Part shown: one piece after another, positions 1 through 8,336 of the stretch
Layout of the letters: each line of letters opens with the position of its first letter
Numbering within the stretch: the first letter of the stretch is position 1
From: SABI01 sp963677695
Lineage (GTDB): Bacteria > Spirochaetota > Spirochaetia > Sphaerochaetales > Sphaerochaetaceae
Assembly: GCA_963677695.2 (NCBI GenBank)
Contig: CAXXUJ010000001.1
Span: 806,001-870,000 of the forward strand
DNA: 64,000 nt
Reading direction: 5' to 3'
Notes under the pieces: generated by a model
What the model saw: the letters and a program-made list of their open reading frames with translations, nothing else
Told to the model about the DNA's origin: nothing
The model's database searches: none
Made by a program: the position numbers and the translations under genes

Positions 1-819
1 CTTGAAACTCCCGAGACCGGGGACATTCTTTTCGAAGAAAGAATCGTCTTTTCATCGGAAAAACGGATACATATTCCTCCGGAAAGGAGACATCTTGGTT
101 TCGTCTTTCAGGACTTTGCCCTCTGGCCTCACATGAATGTTTTTGAAAATACCGCCTTCGGCCTCAGGGCTTCAGGAGAAACAGCAGATATCGAAAAGAA
201 GGTCATGGAGGCTCTTGATTCTGTCAGACTCACCGAGTACGCCCACCGTTATCCCCACCAGCTTTCGGGAGGACAACAGCAGAGGGTGGCCTTCGCCCGT
301 GCAATCGCTATCGATCCTGATTGCATTCTCTTTGATGAGCCTCTCAGTGCTCTCGATGCGAATCTGAGAGCACAGATGAGAAGCGAACTGCAGGAACTGG
401 TCAGGCAGAGGAATCTCACAGCTGTCTTCGTCACTCATGATCAGGGAGAGGCTCTCAGCATTTCGGATAATATCGTGGTGATGAATGAAGGAACTATCAT
501 GCAGTCGGGAACGCCCGAAGAGATCTACAACTCTCCCGCCGATACGTTCACAGCTTCGTTTGTCGGCAGCGGTAACTGGCTTTCAGATACACAGATGATC
601 CGTCCCGAGAATATATCACTCACCCCGGTGGATCATTCGATCTCGGAGCGGATGAGTGTGGTTTCATGCCAGTTCATGGGAGACCGCTACATGCTTTCTC
701 TTTCAAGACACGGAGAGGATGCTTCTTCCCCCCAGTGGCTGGTCCCCTCACATATAAGAATTCAGCCGGGAAATACGATTCAGGTTCATATTCCCCGTTC
801 ACATATCATCACGTTTTAG
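1..819 (+). CDS. Iron(III)-type ABC transporter ATP-binding protein, 5' end outside window
   Basis: This is the energy-coupling ATPase of the importer encoded by the next two genes. The frame is open from base 1, so the gene begins upstream and the Walker A motif is not visible. Seen here are a Q-loop (VFQDFALWPHM, around bases 103-135), the ABC signature LSGGQQQRVAFARA, Walker B CILFDEP, the D-loop SALD and the switch histidine in VTHDQGEA. A TOBE-like tail follows (IRPENISL). The reading from base 1 matches the family (ERRHLGFVFQ) and is better than the internal ATG at 133. Order and spacing (27 bp to the binding protein) indicate an operon. The FbpC/PotA-like class is clear; the substrate is inferred from the neighbours. 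Confidence 0.9.
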   Translation, partial: LETPETGDILFEERIVFSSEKRIHIPPERRHLGFVFQDFALWPHMNVFENTAFGLRASGETADIEKKVMEALDSVRLTEYAHRYPHQLSGGQQQRVAFARAIAIDPDCILFDEPLSALDANLRAQMRSELQELVRQRNLTAVFVTHDQGEALSISDNIVVMNEGTIMQSGTPEEIYNSPADTFTASFVGSGNWLSDTQMIRPENISLTPVDHSISERMSVVSCQFMGDRYMLSLSRHGEDASSPQWLVPSHIRIQPGNTIQVHIPRSHIITF

Positions 820-846
820 AAGTTTTTCTGAAGGAGGAAAACCATC

Positions 847-1854
847 ATGACCAAACGCACAATTGCCGCACTCATGACTATCGCTCTGCTAAGTTCAGCT
901 CTGTGGGCAACAGGAACAGTTGAAACCGCACCTTCGGAGAGCAAGCTCTCCGGTAAGGTCGTCGTCTACGCACCGAGCCCGACAGGACTCGCAGATGCAA
1001 TCGCTGAAGGATTCACTGCCAAGACCGGTGTTGAAGTCGAGATGTTCCAGGGAACAACCGGCAAGATCAACGCACGTCTCGAATCAGAGAAGGCAAATCC
1101 CGTCGCTGACGTTGTCATCGTCGCTTCCTGGCCTGCCGGCATGAAACTGAAAGATGATGCAATGAGCTATACTCCGGCAAACCTGGATAAGATGAATCCT
1201 GGCTGGATCGACAGCGACAGCAAGCTCTTCGGGTACAGCGCATCGGCTGTTTCAGTGATTTATAACACCACCATCTTCCCCACCCTCGATATCAACGACT
1301 GGGAAGACCTCAGTGCTCCCGCATACCGCGACCAGATCGTCATGCCGGATCCCGCAGCTTCAGGGTCATGTGCCGATTTCATTTCAGGTTACATCTACGC
1401 GTATGGAGATGAAGGCTGGAACACCATTGACGCTCTTGCTGCAAACGGACTCACTGTCCCCGGTGCGAACAAGGTATCTCTTGCAGCGGTCACCACCGGA
1501 GAGAAGGGTATCCTCCTCGCAGGCGTCGACTATAACGGTTTCGACTCAATCGCCAAGGGCGAACCCCTTGGGATCTTCTACCCCGCGAGCGGTACAGTGG
1601 TCAATCCGAGACCTGCAGTAATTCTCAAGACGAGCAAGAATGTCGAAAATGCGAAAGCTTTCATCGACTACCTCCTCAGTGACGAGGCTCAGAAGATGGT
1701 TGCAGATGCATACCTTCTCCCCGGAAGATCAGATATTGTGGCTGACAAGAGATCAAATATCAGCGACATCCCTCAGATCGACTCCGACTGGGACTGGATG
1801 ATGGCTCACTCATCAGAGATCATTGATACATTCACTGAAAAGACATCAAAATAG
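847..1854 (+). CDS. Iron(III)-type ABC transporter substrate-binding protein
   Basis: A 335-residue exported binding protein of the FbpA/AfuA class (extracellular solute-binding family 1). It has a signal peptide of about 21 residues ending LSSALWATG, with no lipobox cysteine; the ATGTVET end resembles many Sphaerochaeta binding proteins. The mature part opens with GKVVVYAPSPTGLADAI and ends with the family-typical segment AFIDYLLSDEAQKMVAD. A strong Shine-Dalgarno site (AAGGAGG) lies just before the ATG. It sits between the ATPase and permease genes of the same importer. Ferric iron is the usual ligand of this class, but 2-aminoethylphosphonate or other small anions are possible; the paired tyrosines of classical FbpA are not obvious here. 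Confidence 0.85.
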   Translation: MTKRTIAALMTIALLSSALWATGTVETAPSESKLSGKVVVYAPSPTGLADAIAEGFTAKTGVEVEMFQGTTGKINARLESEKANPVADVVIVASWPAGMKLKDDAMSYTPANLDKMNPGWIDSDSKLFGYSASAVSVIYNTTIFPTLDINDWEDLSAPAYRDQIVMPDPAASGSCADFISGYIYAYGDEGWNTIDALAANGLTVPGANKVSLAAVTTGEKGILLAGVDYNGFDSIAKGEPLGIFYPASGTVVNPRPAVILKTSKNVENAKAFIDYLLSDEAQKMVADAYLLPGRSDIVADKRSNISDIPQIDSDWDWMMAHSSEIIDTFTEKTSK

Positions 1855-1894
1855 GGTAACCTGAATTGAATATCATTCACTGTAAGGGCGGGAG

Positions 1895-3604
1895 ATGAAT
1901 ACTATCTCCCGTACCGACCGGAAGGGACCGGCACTTCTGCTCACCCTCGCGGTACTCTCAGTGCTCGTGCTCTTCCCGGTCTTCGCCATTCTCATCAGAT
2001 CAGTGGTGAGCGAAGGACACCTCGAGCTCGCCAATTTCCTCTCCACCGTCTCACAGGCGAAGTACGTCGAAACGATAGGGAACTCCCTCTGGGTCGGCCT
2101 GTGGGTCGTTATCGCATGCACGATCATCTCACTCCCCCTTGCCTACATTCTCACCCACACAGAACTTGAACGCCACTCGTGGCTCAACATCATCTTCCTC
2201 ATCCCGTTCATGACTCCCCCCTTTATAAACTCCATGGGCTGGATGCTCTTCATGCAGAAAAGGGGACTCCTCCAGCAGCTTATCCCTCAGACCGAGGGAC
2301 TGGATGAATTCTTCTTCTCATTCACCGGTATGGTGCTCATCATGTCATTCAACACCTTCCCCTTCATCTACAACATCCTGAAGAACACGCTCAAGCAGAC
2401 CTCGTCAAACCTGGAAGAGGCAGGCGCCGTCTTCGGAGCTTCATTTGTTTACCGTGTGAAACGAATCCTGCTCCCCCTCCTTACCGGATCCTTCGCCGTA
2501 GGCGGTCTCCTCGTGTTCGTCAAAACTCTCAGCGAGTATGGAACACCGGCGACAATGGGAAGGCGAATAGGTTTTCCCGTCTTTACCACCGAGATTCACA
2601 CAAGCGCCGTCATGGCTCCCGTAGACTTCACCAAAGCCGCCTCCCTCGCCTCTATCCTCGTGTTCATCTGCCTCCTCTTCTGGCAGCTGCAGGTAGTCGT
2701 GAAAGAAAGGACCACCTGGTCGATGGTGGGAGGCAAGGGGGCAAAAGTAGTCCCCCGTCCCCTCTCGCTCCCTAAAAAAATCATAGCGTGGGGGTATATA
2801 GCTGCGGTGCTGATCCTATCGATCGGCATTCCCTACTTCTCGGTAGTCACAACCTCACTGATCAAACTCAGAGGGTACGGAATACAGAGCGGAAACTTCA
2901 CCTTCAACAACTACATCGAGTTGTTCACAGCAAACCGCAAAGGTATCTCAGCTCTTATGAACTCCCTCTCCTTCGCCCTCATCGCTTCGACACTCTCCGC
3001 CCTTATCGGGATATGGGCAGTTCTCATGACCTACAGCAGAACAGACGGTGGGCTTCGCAACCGCGCCTCCCGTGCACTGGAAAAACGGATGGGAAGGGGG
3101 ATAGCACTCACAGCCCTCCTGCCTCAGATGGTACCACACATCGTCTTCGCCATCGGCTTTATGATATTCTGGAACAACCTTGCCCGCATCATCCCACTGT
3201 ACAACACAAAAGCGATGCTTATCCTCGCCTACACTGTCCTCTTCCTCCCCTACTCGTACCAGTACGTCAGCGACGCGCTCAGTCAGATCTCCCCCAACCT
3301 GATCTACGCAGCCCGTGTATACGGCGCCGACACACCCTATCTCTACAGAAGAATCACACTCCCCCTCGTACGCAACGGAATCATATCGGCATGGATGATG
3401 GCCTTTATCATCTCCTTCAGAGAACTCGTCGTCACCTCCCTTATAGCCCCAACAGGCACATTGACCGTCTCCACCTATATCATGCAGGAATTCGACCAGG
3501 GAAGCGTATCACGCGGAATGGGAATGGCAGTGATCTGCATGCTCATGACCCTCACCATCCTTCTCCTCCTCCAGCTCATCCCGCAGGGAAATAAAAAAAG
3601 CTGA
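1895..3604 (+). CDS. Iron(III)-type ABC transporter permease (fused two-domain)
   Basis: A 569-residue integral membrane protein with about twelve hydrophobic segments in two homologous halves, as in FbpB/AfuB permeases. Each half carries an EAA-type coupling loop: EEAGAVFGASFVYRVKRI near residue 175 and AARVYGADTPYLYRRITLP near residue 475. It completes the importer encoded immediately upstream and is probably cotranscribed with it (40-bp gap). The chosen ATG follows the purine-rich GGGCGGGAG. Fusion of both permease domains in one chain is normal for this transporter class. Confidence 0.9.
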   Translation: MNTISRTDRKGPALLLTLAVLSVLVLFPVFAILIRSVVSEGHLELANFLSTVSQAKYVETIGNSLWVGLWVVIACTIISLPLAYILTHTELERHSWLNIIFLIPFMTPPFINSMGWMLFMQKRGLLQQLIPQTEGLDEFFFSFTGMVLIMSFNTFPFIYNILKNTLKQTSSNLEEAGAVFGASFVYRVKRILLPLLTGSFAVGGLLVFVKTLSEYGTPATMGRRIGFPVFTTEIHTSAVMAPVDFTKAASLASILVFICLLFWQLQVVVKERTTWSMVGGKGAKVVPRPLSLPKKIIAWGYIAAVLILSIGIPYFSVVTTSLIKLRGYGIQSGNFTFNNYIELFTANRKGISALMNSLSFALIASTLSALIGIWAVLMTYSRTDGGLRNRASRALEKRMGRGIALTALLPQMVPHIVFAIGFMIFWNNLARIIPLYNTKAMLILAYTVLFLPYSYQYVSDALSQISPNLIYAARVYGADTPYLYRRITLPLVRNGIISAWMMAFIISFRELVVTSLIAPTGTLTVSTYIMQEFDQGSVSRGMGMAVICMLMTLTILLLLQLIPQGNKKS

Positions 3605-3727
3605 AACACCTCTGAACTGCAAGATTATAAGCAGGTTTAAACCTTTTTCCCCGCTCCCTTTATTCCTGTAGTATACTACTCACGAGAGATACGGATCACT
3701 CGCTATGGATTCACCAAGGAGGACACC

Positions 3728-4477
3728 ATGGGTAATCGAGAAAAGTCCGCACTCTATCTGATCATACTCCTTGCACTCCTTGCCTTATTCCTCACAGGAT
3801 GTGACCTCTTAGGGTCTGGAAACGGCACATTCAATTTCATCAGGACACCCCGCAACCTTCTGTTCGTGGAACAGACAGATTTCAGCGGCTCGAGCGAACA
3901 GTCGATGACTGACATGCTCTTCGATCCTCCCGAGGATCTCGGAGCAACAAGCTATACCCTGCAGCAGTCAACTGACGGGGGAACCACCTGGAACAACTTC
4001 CAGTATTACGGGGAAGACCTCACCACCACCGAAACGATCAATGACAACTTCAGTATCGATCTCGGCTCCGACTGCATGATCCGCCTCGCCATAACAGGCG
4101 GAACCTATGATGGTCAGTACTCCAATGAAGTGGAGGTGACTTTATCTACGGTCGATACCTACTTCTCAGCCTGGTCTATATCACAGGGGGGACACTATTA
4201 CGGTCTTGATGATAGCGGCAGCGGAGAAACGATCTCAGCATCCTTCACCGTCAAGAACAATACCCCGGACTTCGATGAAGTGGCAGGAGCTCTTTCCTAC
4301 CAGTGGTACCGACTCGATCCTGATGACTTTGAACAGATGACAGCCATTCCCGGTGCGACCTCAGCATCGTACACGACAACAGCTGCCGACGAGGGGTACA
4401 TCATGGTGATACGGGCAACGGGAGACGGTGTGAATGCCGGTGGCTACTGTCAGCTCATGGGACCCTATATCACCTGA
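3728..4477 (+). CDS. Hypothetical lipoprotein with Ig-like C-terminal repeat
   Basis: A 249-residue protein with a clear lipoprotein signal peptide: a hydrophobic stretch at residues 8-21, then the lipobox LTGC with Cys25. A Shine-Dalgarno AAGGAGG precedes the ATG. The body is rich in Thr, Ser, Asp and aromatic residues. Near the C terminus it has a segment of the form YQWYR...IPGATSASYTTTAADEG, typical of short bacterial Ig-like surface modules. No enzymatic motif is seen, so it is probably a surface or periplasmic binding/structural lipoprotein of unknown partner. It stands alone between the iron importer and the broken AAA ATPase gene. Confidence 0.7.
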   Translation: MGNREKSALYLIILLALLALFLTGCDLLGSGNGTFNFIRTPRNLLFVEQTDFSGSSEQSMTDMLFDPPEDLGATSYTLQQSTDGGTTWNNFQYYGEDLTTTETINDNFSIDLGSDCMIRLAITGGTYDGQYSNEVEVTLSTVDTYFSAWSISQGGHYYGLDDSGSGETISASFTVKNNTPDFDEVAGALSYQWYRLDPDDFEQMTAIPGATSASYTTTAADEGYIMVIRATGDGVNAGGYCQLMGPYIT

Positions 4478-4512
4478 GATTGACTGAATACTCTCTCATA
4501 TCCCTCTCTATT

Positions 4513-4544
4513 CCCCCACAGCTACCAACTGGTGTCTGTGGGGG
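4513..4544 (+). terminator. Strong hairpin after lipoprotein gene
   Basis: The arms CCCCCACAG (4513-4521) and CTGTGGGGG (4536-4544) are perfect complements, and an inner ACCA/TGGT pair extends the stem. It lies 35 bp after the lipoprotein stop. There is no long T-run directly after it, so it may be a rho-independent terminator of imperfect form or an RNA 3' stability hairpin. Confidence 0.4.
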
Positions 4545-4663
4545 ACCATATACCGGGTCTTTTCCATAGCAAATCTCTAAGATAAACAGTTTTTTTGTTT
4601 ATCCTGACTTTCTCTTCTTTTGCCACGATACTGTATATAGGTTTAAAAGGAGAAGGAATTTTC

Positions 4664-5935
4664 ATGTTATTATCTTTTCATGTAAAAAATAGCAGATCAA
4701 TTCTCGATATCACTATCCCTATGACGTATGGAGAAAGAAAGGCTCCGAACGGGTATGAAGAGATGGAATTATCTCCTTTTCTTGAAGCAGGTGCCATTCG
4801 AACCGTACCCTGTCTGGCAATGTACGGGGCCAATGCATCGGGTAAATCGAATATCGTGAAGGCCTTCCTTTCCCTGACGGGAATAGTACGAAGAAAATAT
4901 CTTCCGGCAACCTACTCCCCGAACAAACTGCATCCGGAGGATTCCATCATCTCGTATGCACTGGAATTTCTGAAGAATGGACACACCTATCGGTATACGC
5001 TGGAGACAGACAACAGAGAAATTGTTTCCGAGAAGCTTGAGGAAAATTCCACCTGCATGTTTTCCGTGGAGAAGAGAACCTTGCATGCCTTGAAAATCAC
5101 TACCGACGTGTATACCGAGGATAAGCTCTCTGCCATTTTCTCAGTTGAGTGTCTCAACCAGGAACGATTGTTTCAGACTCCCTTCCTTACTGTGGTAGGG
5201 AAGAATTACGCCGGACTGAACACCTCGATGTCAGCAGCCTTCAGCTATATCATCAACAATATCGAAGTGTATCCCAATAACAACTTCCCCTTCTCCCTCT
5301 CTCTGGGCAAACTTGCAGGAACCTATGAGAACAAAGAAGTGCAGGCAGCCTTCGATGATATCGTGTCGATTCTACGCAAACTCGATATCGATATCACCCG
5401 CATGGAGTACACACAGAATGTCATATAGAATACGTATAAGGAAAGAAGAATCCCTGCACGCAATTATGAGCTCACCCTTACCGACCATTCAATCACCGAG
5501 ACTGAAATCAATTCGTACCACAAGGATATCGGTGGCAATGAAGTTCAGTTCAACTTCAACGAAGAATCGGCGGGCACTCAGCGTGTTGCAAGCCTCCTGG
5601 GAATTGTGTTAACAGCTCTAAAGAAAGGAACTGTACTCATAATCGATGAGCTGGGAAATTCCCTCCATCCCTTTTTATTCGCTGAGATAGTACGGATGTT
5701 CAAGGATAGAAGATATAATACTTCCAATGCACAGCTGGTGTTCACCACCCATAACACTGATATCATGGAACAGGATATGATGCGGGTATCTGAGATAGGA
5801 ATAGTGAACAGAACACTGAAGAAGGGAACCACCCTCAGACGAGTGTCTGATTTTGACGGTGTCAGGAATGTGACCAATTTCAGGAAACAGTACCTTGAGG
5901 GAACCTTCTCCGGGATTCCTTTTCCATATAGGTAG
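4664..5935 (+). pseudogene. AAA-family ATPase (AAA_15/abortive-infection type) interrupted by an in-frame amber codon
   Basis: One reading frame runs from the ATG at 4664 (RBS AAAAGGAGAAGG) to a stop at 5935, broken only by a TAG at 5426-5428. Before the stop are Walker A GANASGKS (residues 55-62) and the typical start MLLSFHVKNSRSI. After it, in the same frame, come the signature-like EESAGTQR, Walker B VLIIDELGNSLHP and the switch VFTTHNTDIM. The two halves together (about 423 codons) have the length and motif order of OLD-like ATP-binding proteins often found in phage defence. A single nonsense mutation is the simplest explanation. Sequencing error or amber readthrough cannot be excluded. 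No obvious partner gene follows. Confidence 0.8.
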
Positions 5936-5975
5936 GATGCTGGGTATGTGGTACTCTTAACAGGAGGGATAGCGT

Positions 5976-6230
5976 ATGATGAAAAGCATCACAGCGAATG
6001 ATCTGAAGATAAAAGGAATCACTCTCCTTGATCAGCTTGTTTCCAGTGAACAGGGGGCGTTCATTACCGTTGGAGGAAGGGAACAGTATGTCATTCTCTC
6101 CATTGAAGCGTACAACTACCTGCGTGAGTGCGAGCTGGATGCGGCACTTGCGGAATCAGAAAAGGATAATCAGGCAGTGAAATCTCATTGCGGCACTATT
6201 GAGGATCATCTGAAACGACTGAAGATCTGA
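5976..6230 (+). CDS. Phd/YefM-family antitoxin, apparently orphan
   Basis: An 84-residue protein with the Phd/YefM pattern: an N-terminal ITANDLKIKGITLLDQLV helix region, the strand ITVGGREQYVILSIEAYNYLRE, and an acidic tail EKDNQAVKSH. Such proteins bind DNA with the N-terminal half and wrap a RelE- or Doc-type toxin with the tail. Shine-Dalgarno AGGAGG at 5962-5967 fits the ATG at 5976; the next codon is also ATG. No toxin-like small ORF lies within reach on either side, since the downstream gene is a pRiA4b-family protein. It may be an orphan antitoxin left by toxin loss, or act in trans. Confidence 0.75.
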   Translation: MMKSITANDLKIKGITLLDQLVSSEQGAFITVGGREQYVILSIEAYNYLRECELDAALAESEKDNQAVKSHCGTIEDHLKRLKI

Positions 6231-6288
6231 ACCATGTTCCTATCTGTTTTCAGAGAATCATGTATAATGTCTTACAAGGAGTGATGCC

Positions 6289-7377
6289 ATGCAGATCGGA
6301 TGTACGAAGAAGCTGATGGACTTTATTGGAACGGAGCAGGAACCTGCTGATGATTCTCTGGATCCTATTCTCACCTGGAGTGCGAACCTTGTCACGCTCA
6401 ATCGTAAACGTACGCTTGTTGTGATGAATGATGCATCTTCCTACCGTTACATTTTGTACGGGGTGAAGAAAAGAGATCTCAAGTATCTTGATGAACTGAT
6501 TCTCGAAGGAATTGGAGAGTGCCTTGAAGTAGAGAATATCACACCCGAGATACGAAGGCGGTACCTCGATGAGTGTGAAAGAACCATCACCTACACCAAG
6601 ACCGCGAACCGATCCGTTGTCGCCCGTCTCAACCAGATATGCGGCAGAGTCTCGTATACAGGGCATTTCATGAAAGCTGAGCAGATACACCAGAGCCATT
6701 TCCTCAGGAGACTGAATGAAGACTTCTTCAGTGTGGGGGAGAAGTACTTCTCTGTTCCCGATACCTTTGCAAAAACCCTTTCAAACCGGTACGGAATCTC
6801 TGCGCACCGCTCCAGGGCAGGAGAATTGGAAATAAGCCTTGACCTCCACATTCCCTGCCGTCGCCGTATCATCATCCCTCTCAATTACACCTTCCATCAG
6901 CTGCATACAGCACTTCAGGGACTGTTTGCATGGCAGGGTATTCACCTCCATGAATTCACTATCGAAACATATCCCGATGGGAGAGTGAAGGAAACGATCA
7001 CAGAAGGAGAGAAGGAGATAGTAGCAGAAGGAGAGACCTGCTGGGAAGATTCGGAGGTCCTTCTTTCTGAGGTGTTCCCCGCTCACCGGGAAATCACCTA
7101 TACCTATGATTTCGGTGATAACTGGGAGCATCGCATTTCGCTTATCAAGATTCATGATGATTATGGGAGCGATATCCCTGTCTGCCTGAATTTTGAAGGG
7201 GAATCCCCTCTTGAGGACTCAGGCGGACCTCCAGGTTACGAGCGTATGATGGCTGTACTGAATGACCAAGAGCATCCTGCTCATGATCAGATAGCAAAAC
7301 AGGTCAAGTTCTTCTCATGGAGAACAGCCGACCTGGAAAGGATCAATATCAGCATGCGCACCTCTTCCCGCATGTGA
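6289..7377 (+). CDS. Plasmid pRiA4b ORF-3 family protein with N-terminal DUF6933-like domain
   Basis: A 362-residue protein in two parts. Residues 1-150 (MQIGCTKKLMDFIG..., LVTLNRKRTLVVMNDASSY) resemble DUF6933-type domains. Residues 175-362 match the pRiA4b/IS1096 passenger fold, with LHQLHTALQGLFAWQ-type helix and the hallmark TYTYDFGDNWEHRI, then a SGGPPGYE loop. The function of the family is unknown; members often travel with mobile elements. No transposase is adjacent here. The gene is preceded by ACAAGGAGTG and stands 58 bp after the Phd-like gene, so cotranscription is possible. Confidence 0.7.
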   Translation: MQIGCTKKLMDFIGTEQEPADDSLDPILTWSANLVTLNRKRTLVVMNDASSYRYILYGVKKRDLKYLDELILEGIGECLEVENITPEIRRRYLDECERTITYTKTANRSVVARLNQICGRVSYTGHFMKAEQIHQSHFLRRLNEDFFSVGEKYFSVPDTFAKTLSNRYGISAHRSRAGELEISLDLHIPCRRRIIIPLNYTFHQLHTALQGLFAWQGIHLHEFTIETYPDGRVKETITEGEKEIVAEGETCWEDSEVLLSEVFPAHREITYTYDFGDNWEHRISLIKIHDDYGSDIPVCLNFEGESPLEDSGGPPGYERMMAVLNDQEHPAHDQIAKQVKFFSWRTADLERINISMRTSSRM

Positions 7378-7435
7378 TCTCACATACGGCTATTCAGATA
7401 CGCTGACTGCTGTACCATCGATTGGAGAGGGGTGA

Positions 7436-8326
7436 TCACCTTCCGCAGCATTTCTTGTATTTCTTTCCGCTCCCGCAGGGACAGGGTTCATTCCTTCCTG
7501 TCTTGTTCATCACAGGGAAAGAGAAGGAAAGCTCTTCAGCTGCTGCAAAGTTTTTCGTCGTCTTGAATGCTTTGCGTTCCTGATCGTCACTGTAGAGATT
7601 TTTCAGCATGCGCTGCCGCCTTTTCAGTTTCTCACGGAAGTCGGGACATTCAGCGATATAGGCATGAATGAGAGCATCCTGGTTATCATAGGACACCCCT
7701 TCGTTGAACCATTTTCCTTTTTTGTAGTCATAGTGGATTTCAAGGGAAGGTTCGACAGCGGTTCGAATTCCATCCAACACCTTGTAAAAAACAAGCCTGG
7801 AATCTGTGCACCTGCAGGTCGGAGAAAAACAGTATGCATCCAATATGGCATACTCGATACCTTCGACGTGGATTCTATCCGGGTAGGCATGAGGAAACAC
7901 ATGAAAATACGGAAGCATCTCCCCCGACTCGAAACCTGCAGCATCGAAATCAAATGTAAGACCTTCTGTACTTGTCAGCTGATCGGTTATCTTTAATTTC
8001 TGTTCACAGTAATGCTGATCAAGGACACTCCATGTATAATCATCGAAATCACTGATGATCAGAGAAAGCAGCTTATAATCCTCCTCTCCCTCCTTTGGAG
8101 CGATCATTTCCTTTTTCTTGACATCTACAACCATGACGACTGGTTCCCACAGCGAATCCTTTTCAGTCACTCGAAGACCAAGGGTTCCGCAGTCACAGAA
8201 AGGGTCGTGACAGATAGAATAGATTGTCAATTCATACTCTTTTGATTTTTCCTTTGTCGGTCCAATCGAGCATAGCATCTCAGGCTTCATGACTTTCCGT
8301 TTTATTGGCTGCAGGTGATCTAGCAC
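7436..8326 (-). CDS. SEC-C motif protein downstream of the SNF2 helicase
   Basis: A 296-residue protein that ends with a classic SEC-C zinc motif (RNEPCPCGSGKKYKKCCGR), as found at the C terminus of SecA and in many uncharacterised proteins. Two further cysteine clusters (CHDPFCDCG near residue 40 and FSPTCRCTDSR near residue 180) suggest more metal binding. The start is GTG, preceded by AGGAGAG. The gap to the SNF2 gene is only 10 bp, with the SD at the helicase stop, so the two are translationally linked. The function is unknown; it may be an accessory factor for the helicase. Confidence 0.75.
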   Translation of the reverse strand: MLDHLQPIKRKVMKPEMLCSIGPTKEKSKEYELTIYSICHDPFCDCGTLGLRVTEKDSLWEPVVMVVDVKKKEMIAPKEGEEDYKLLSLIISDFDDYTWSVLDQHYCEQKLKITDQLTSTEGLTFDFDAAGFESGEMLPYFHVFPHAYPDRIHVEGIEYAILDAYCFSPTCRCTDSRLVFYKVLDGIRTAVEPSLEIHYDYKKGKWFNEGVSYDNQDALIHAYIAECPDFREKLKRRQRMLKNLYSDDQERKAFKTTKNFAAAEELSFSFPVMNKTGRNEPCPCGSGKKYKKCCGR

Positions 8327-8336
8327 AGGTTCTCTC

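Noticed and set aside
5426..5428. Selenocysteine or pyrrolysine recoding at the TAG in the ATPase
   Set aside because: Selenocysteine uses TGA, and the spot is not an active-site position; no pyl gene is seen. A nonsense mutation is simpler.
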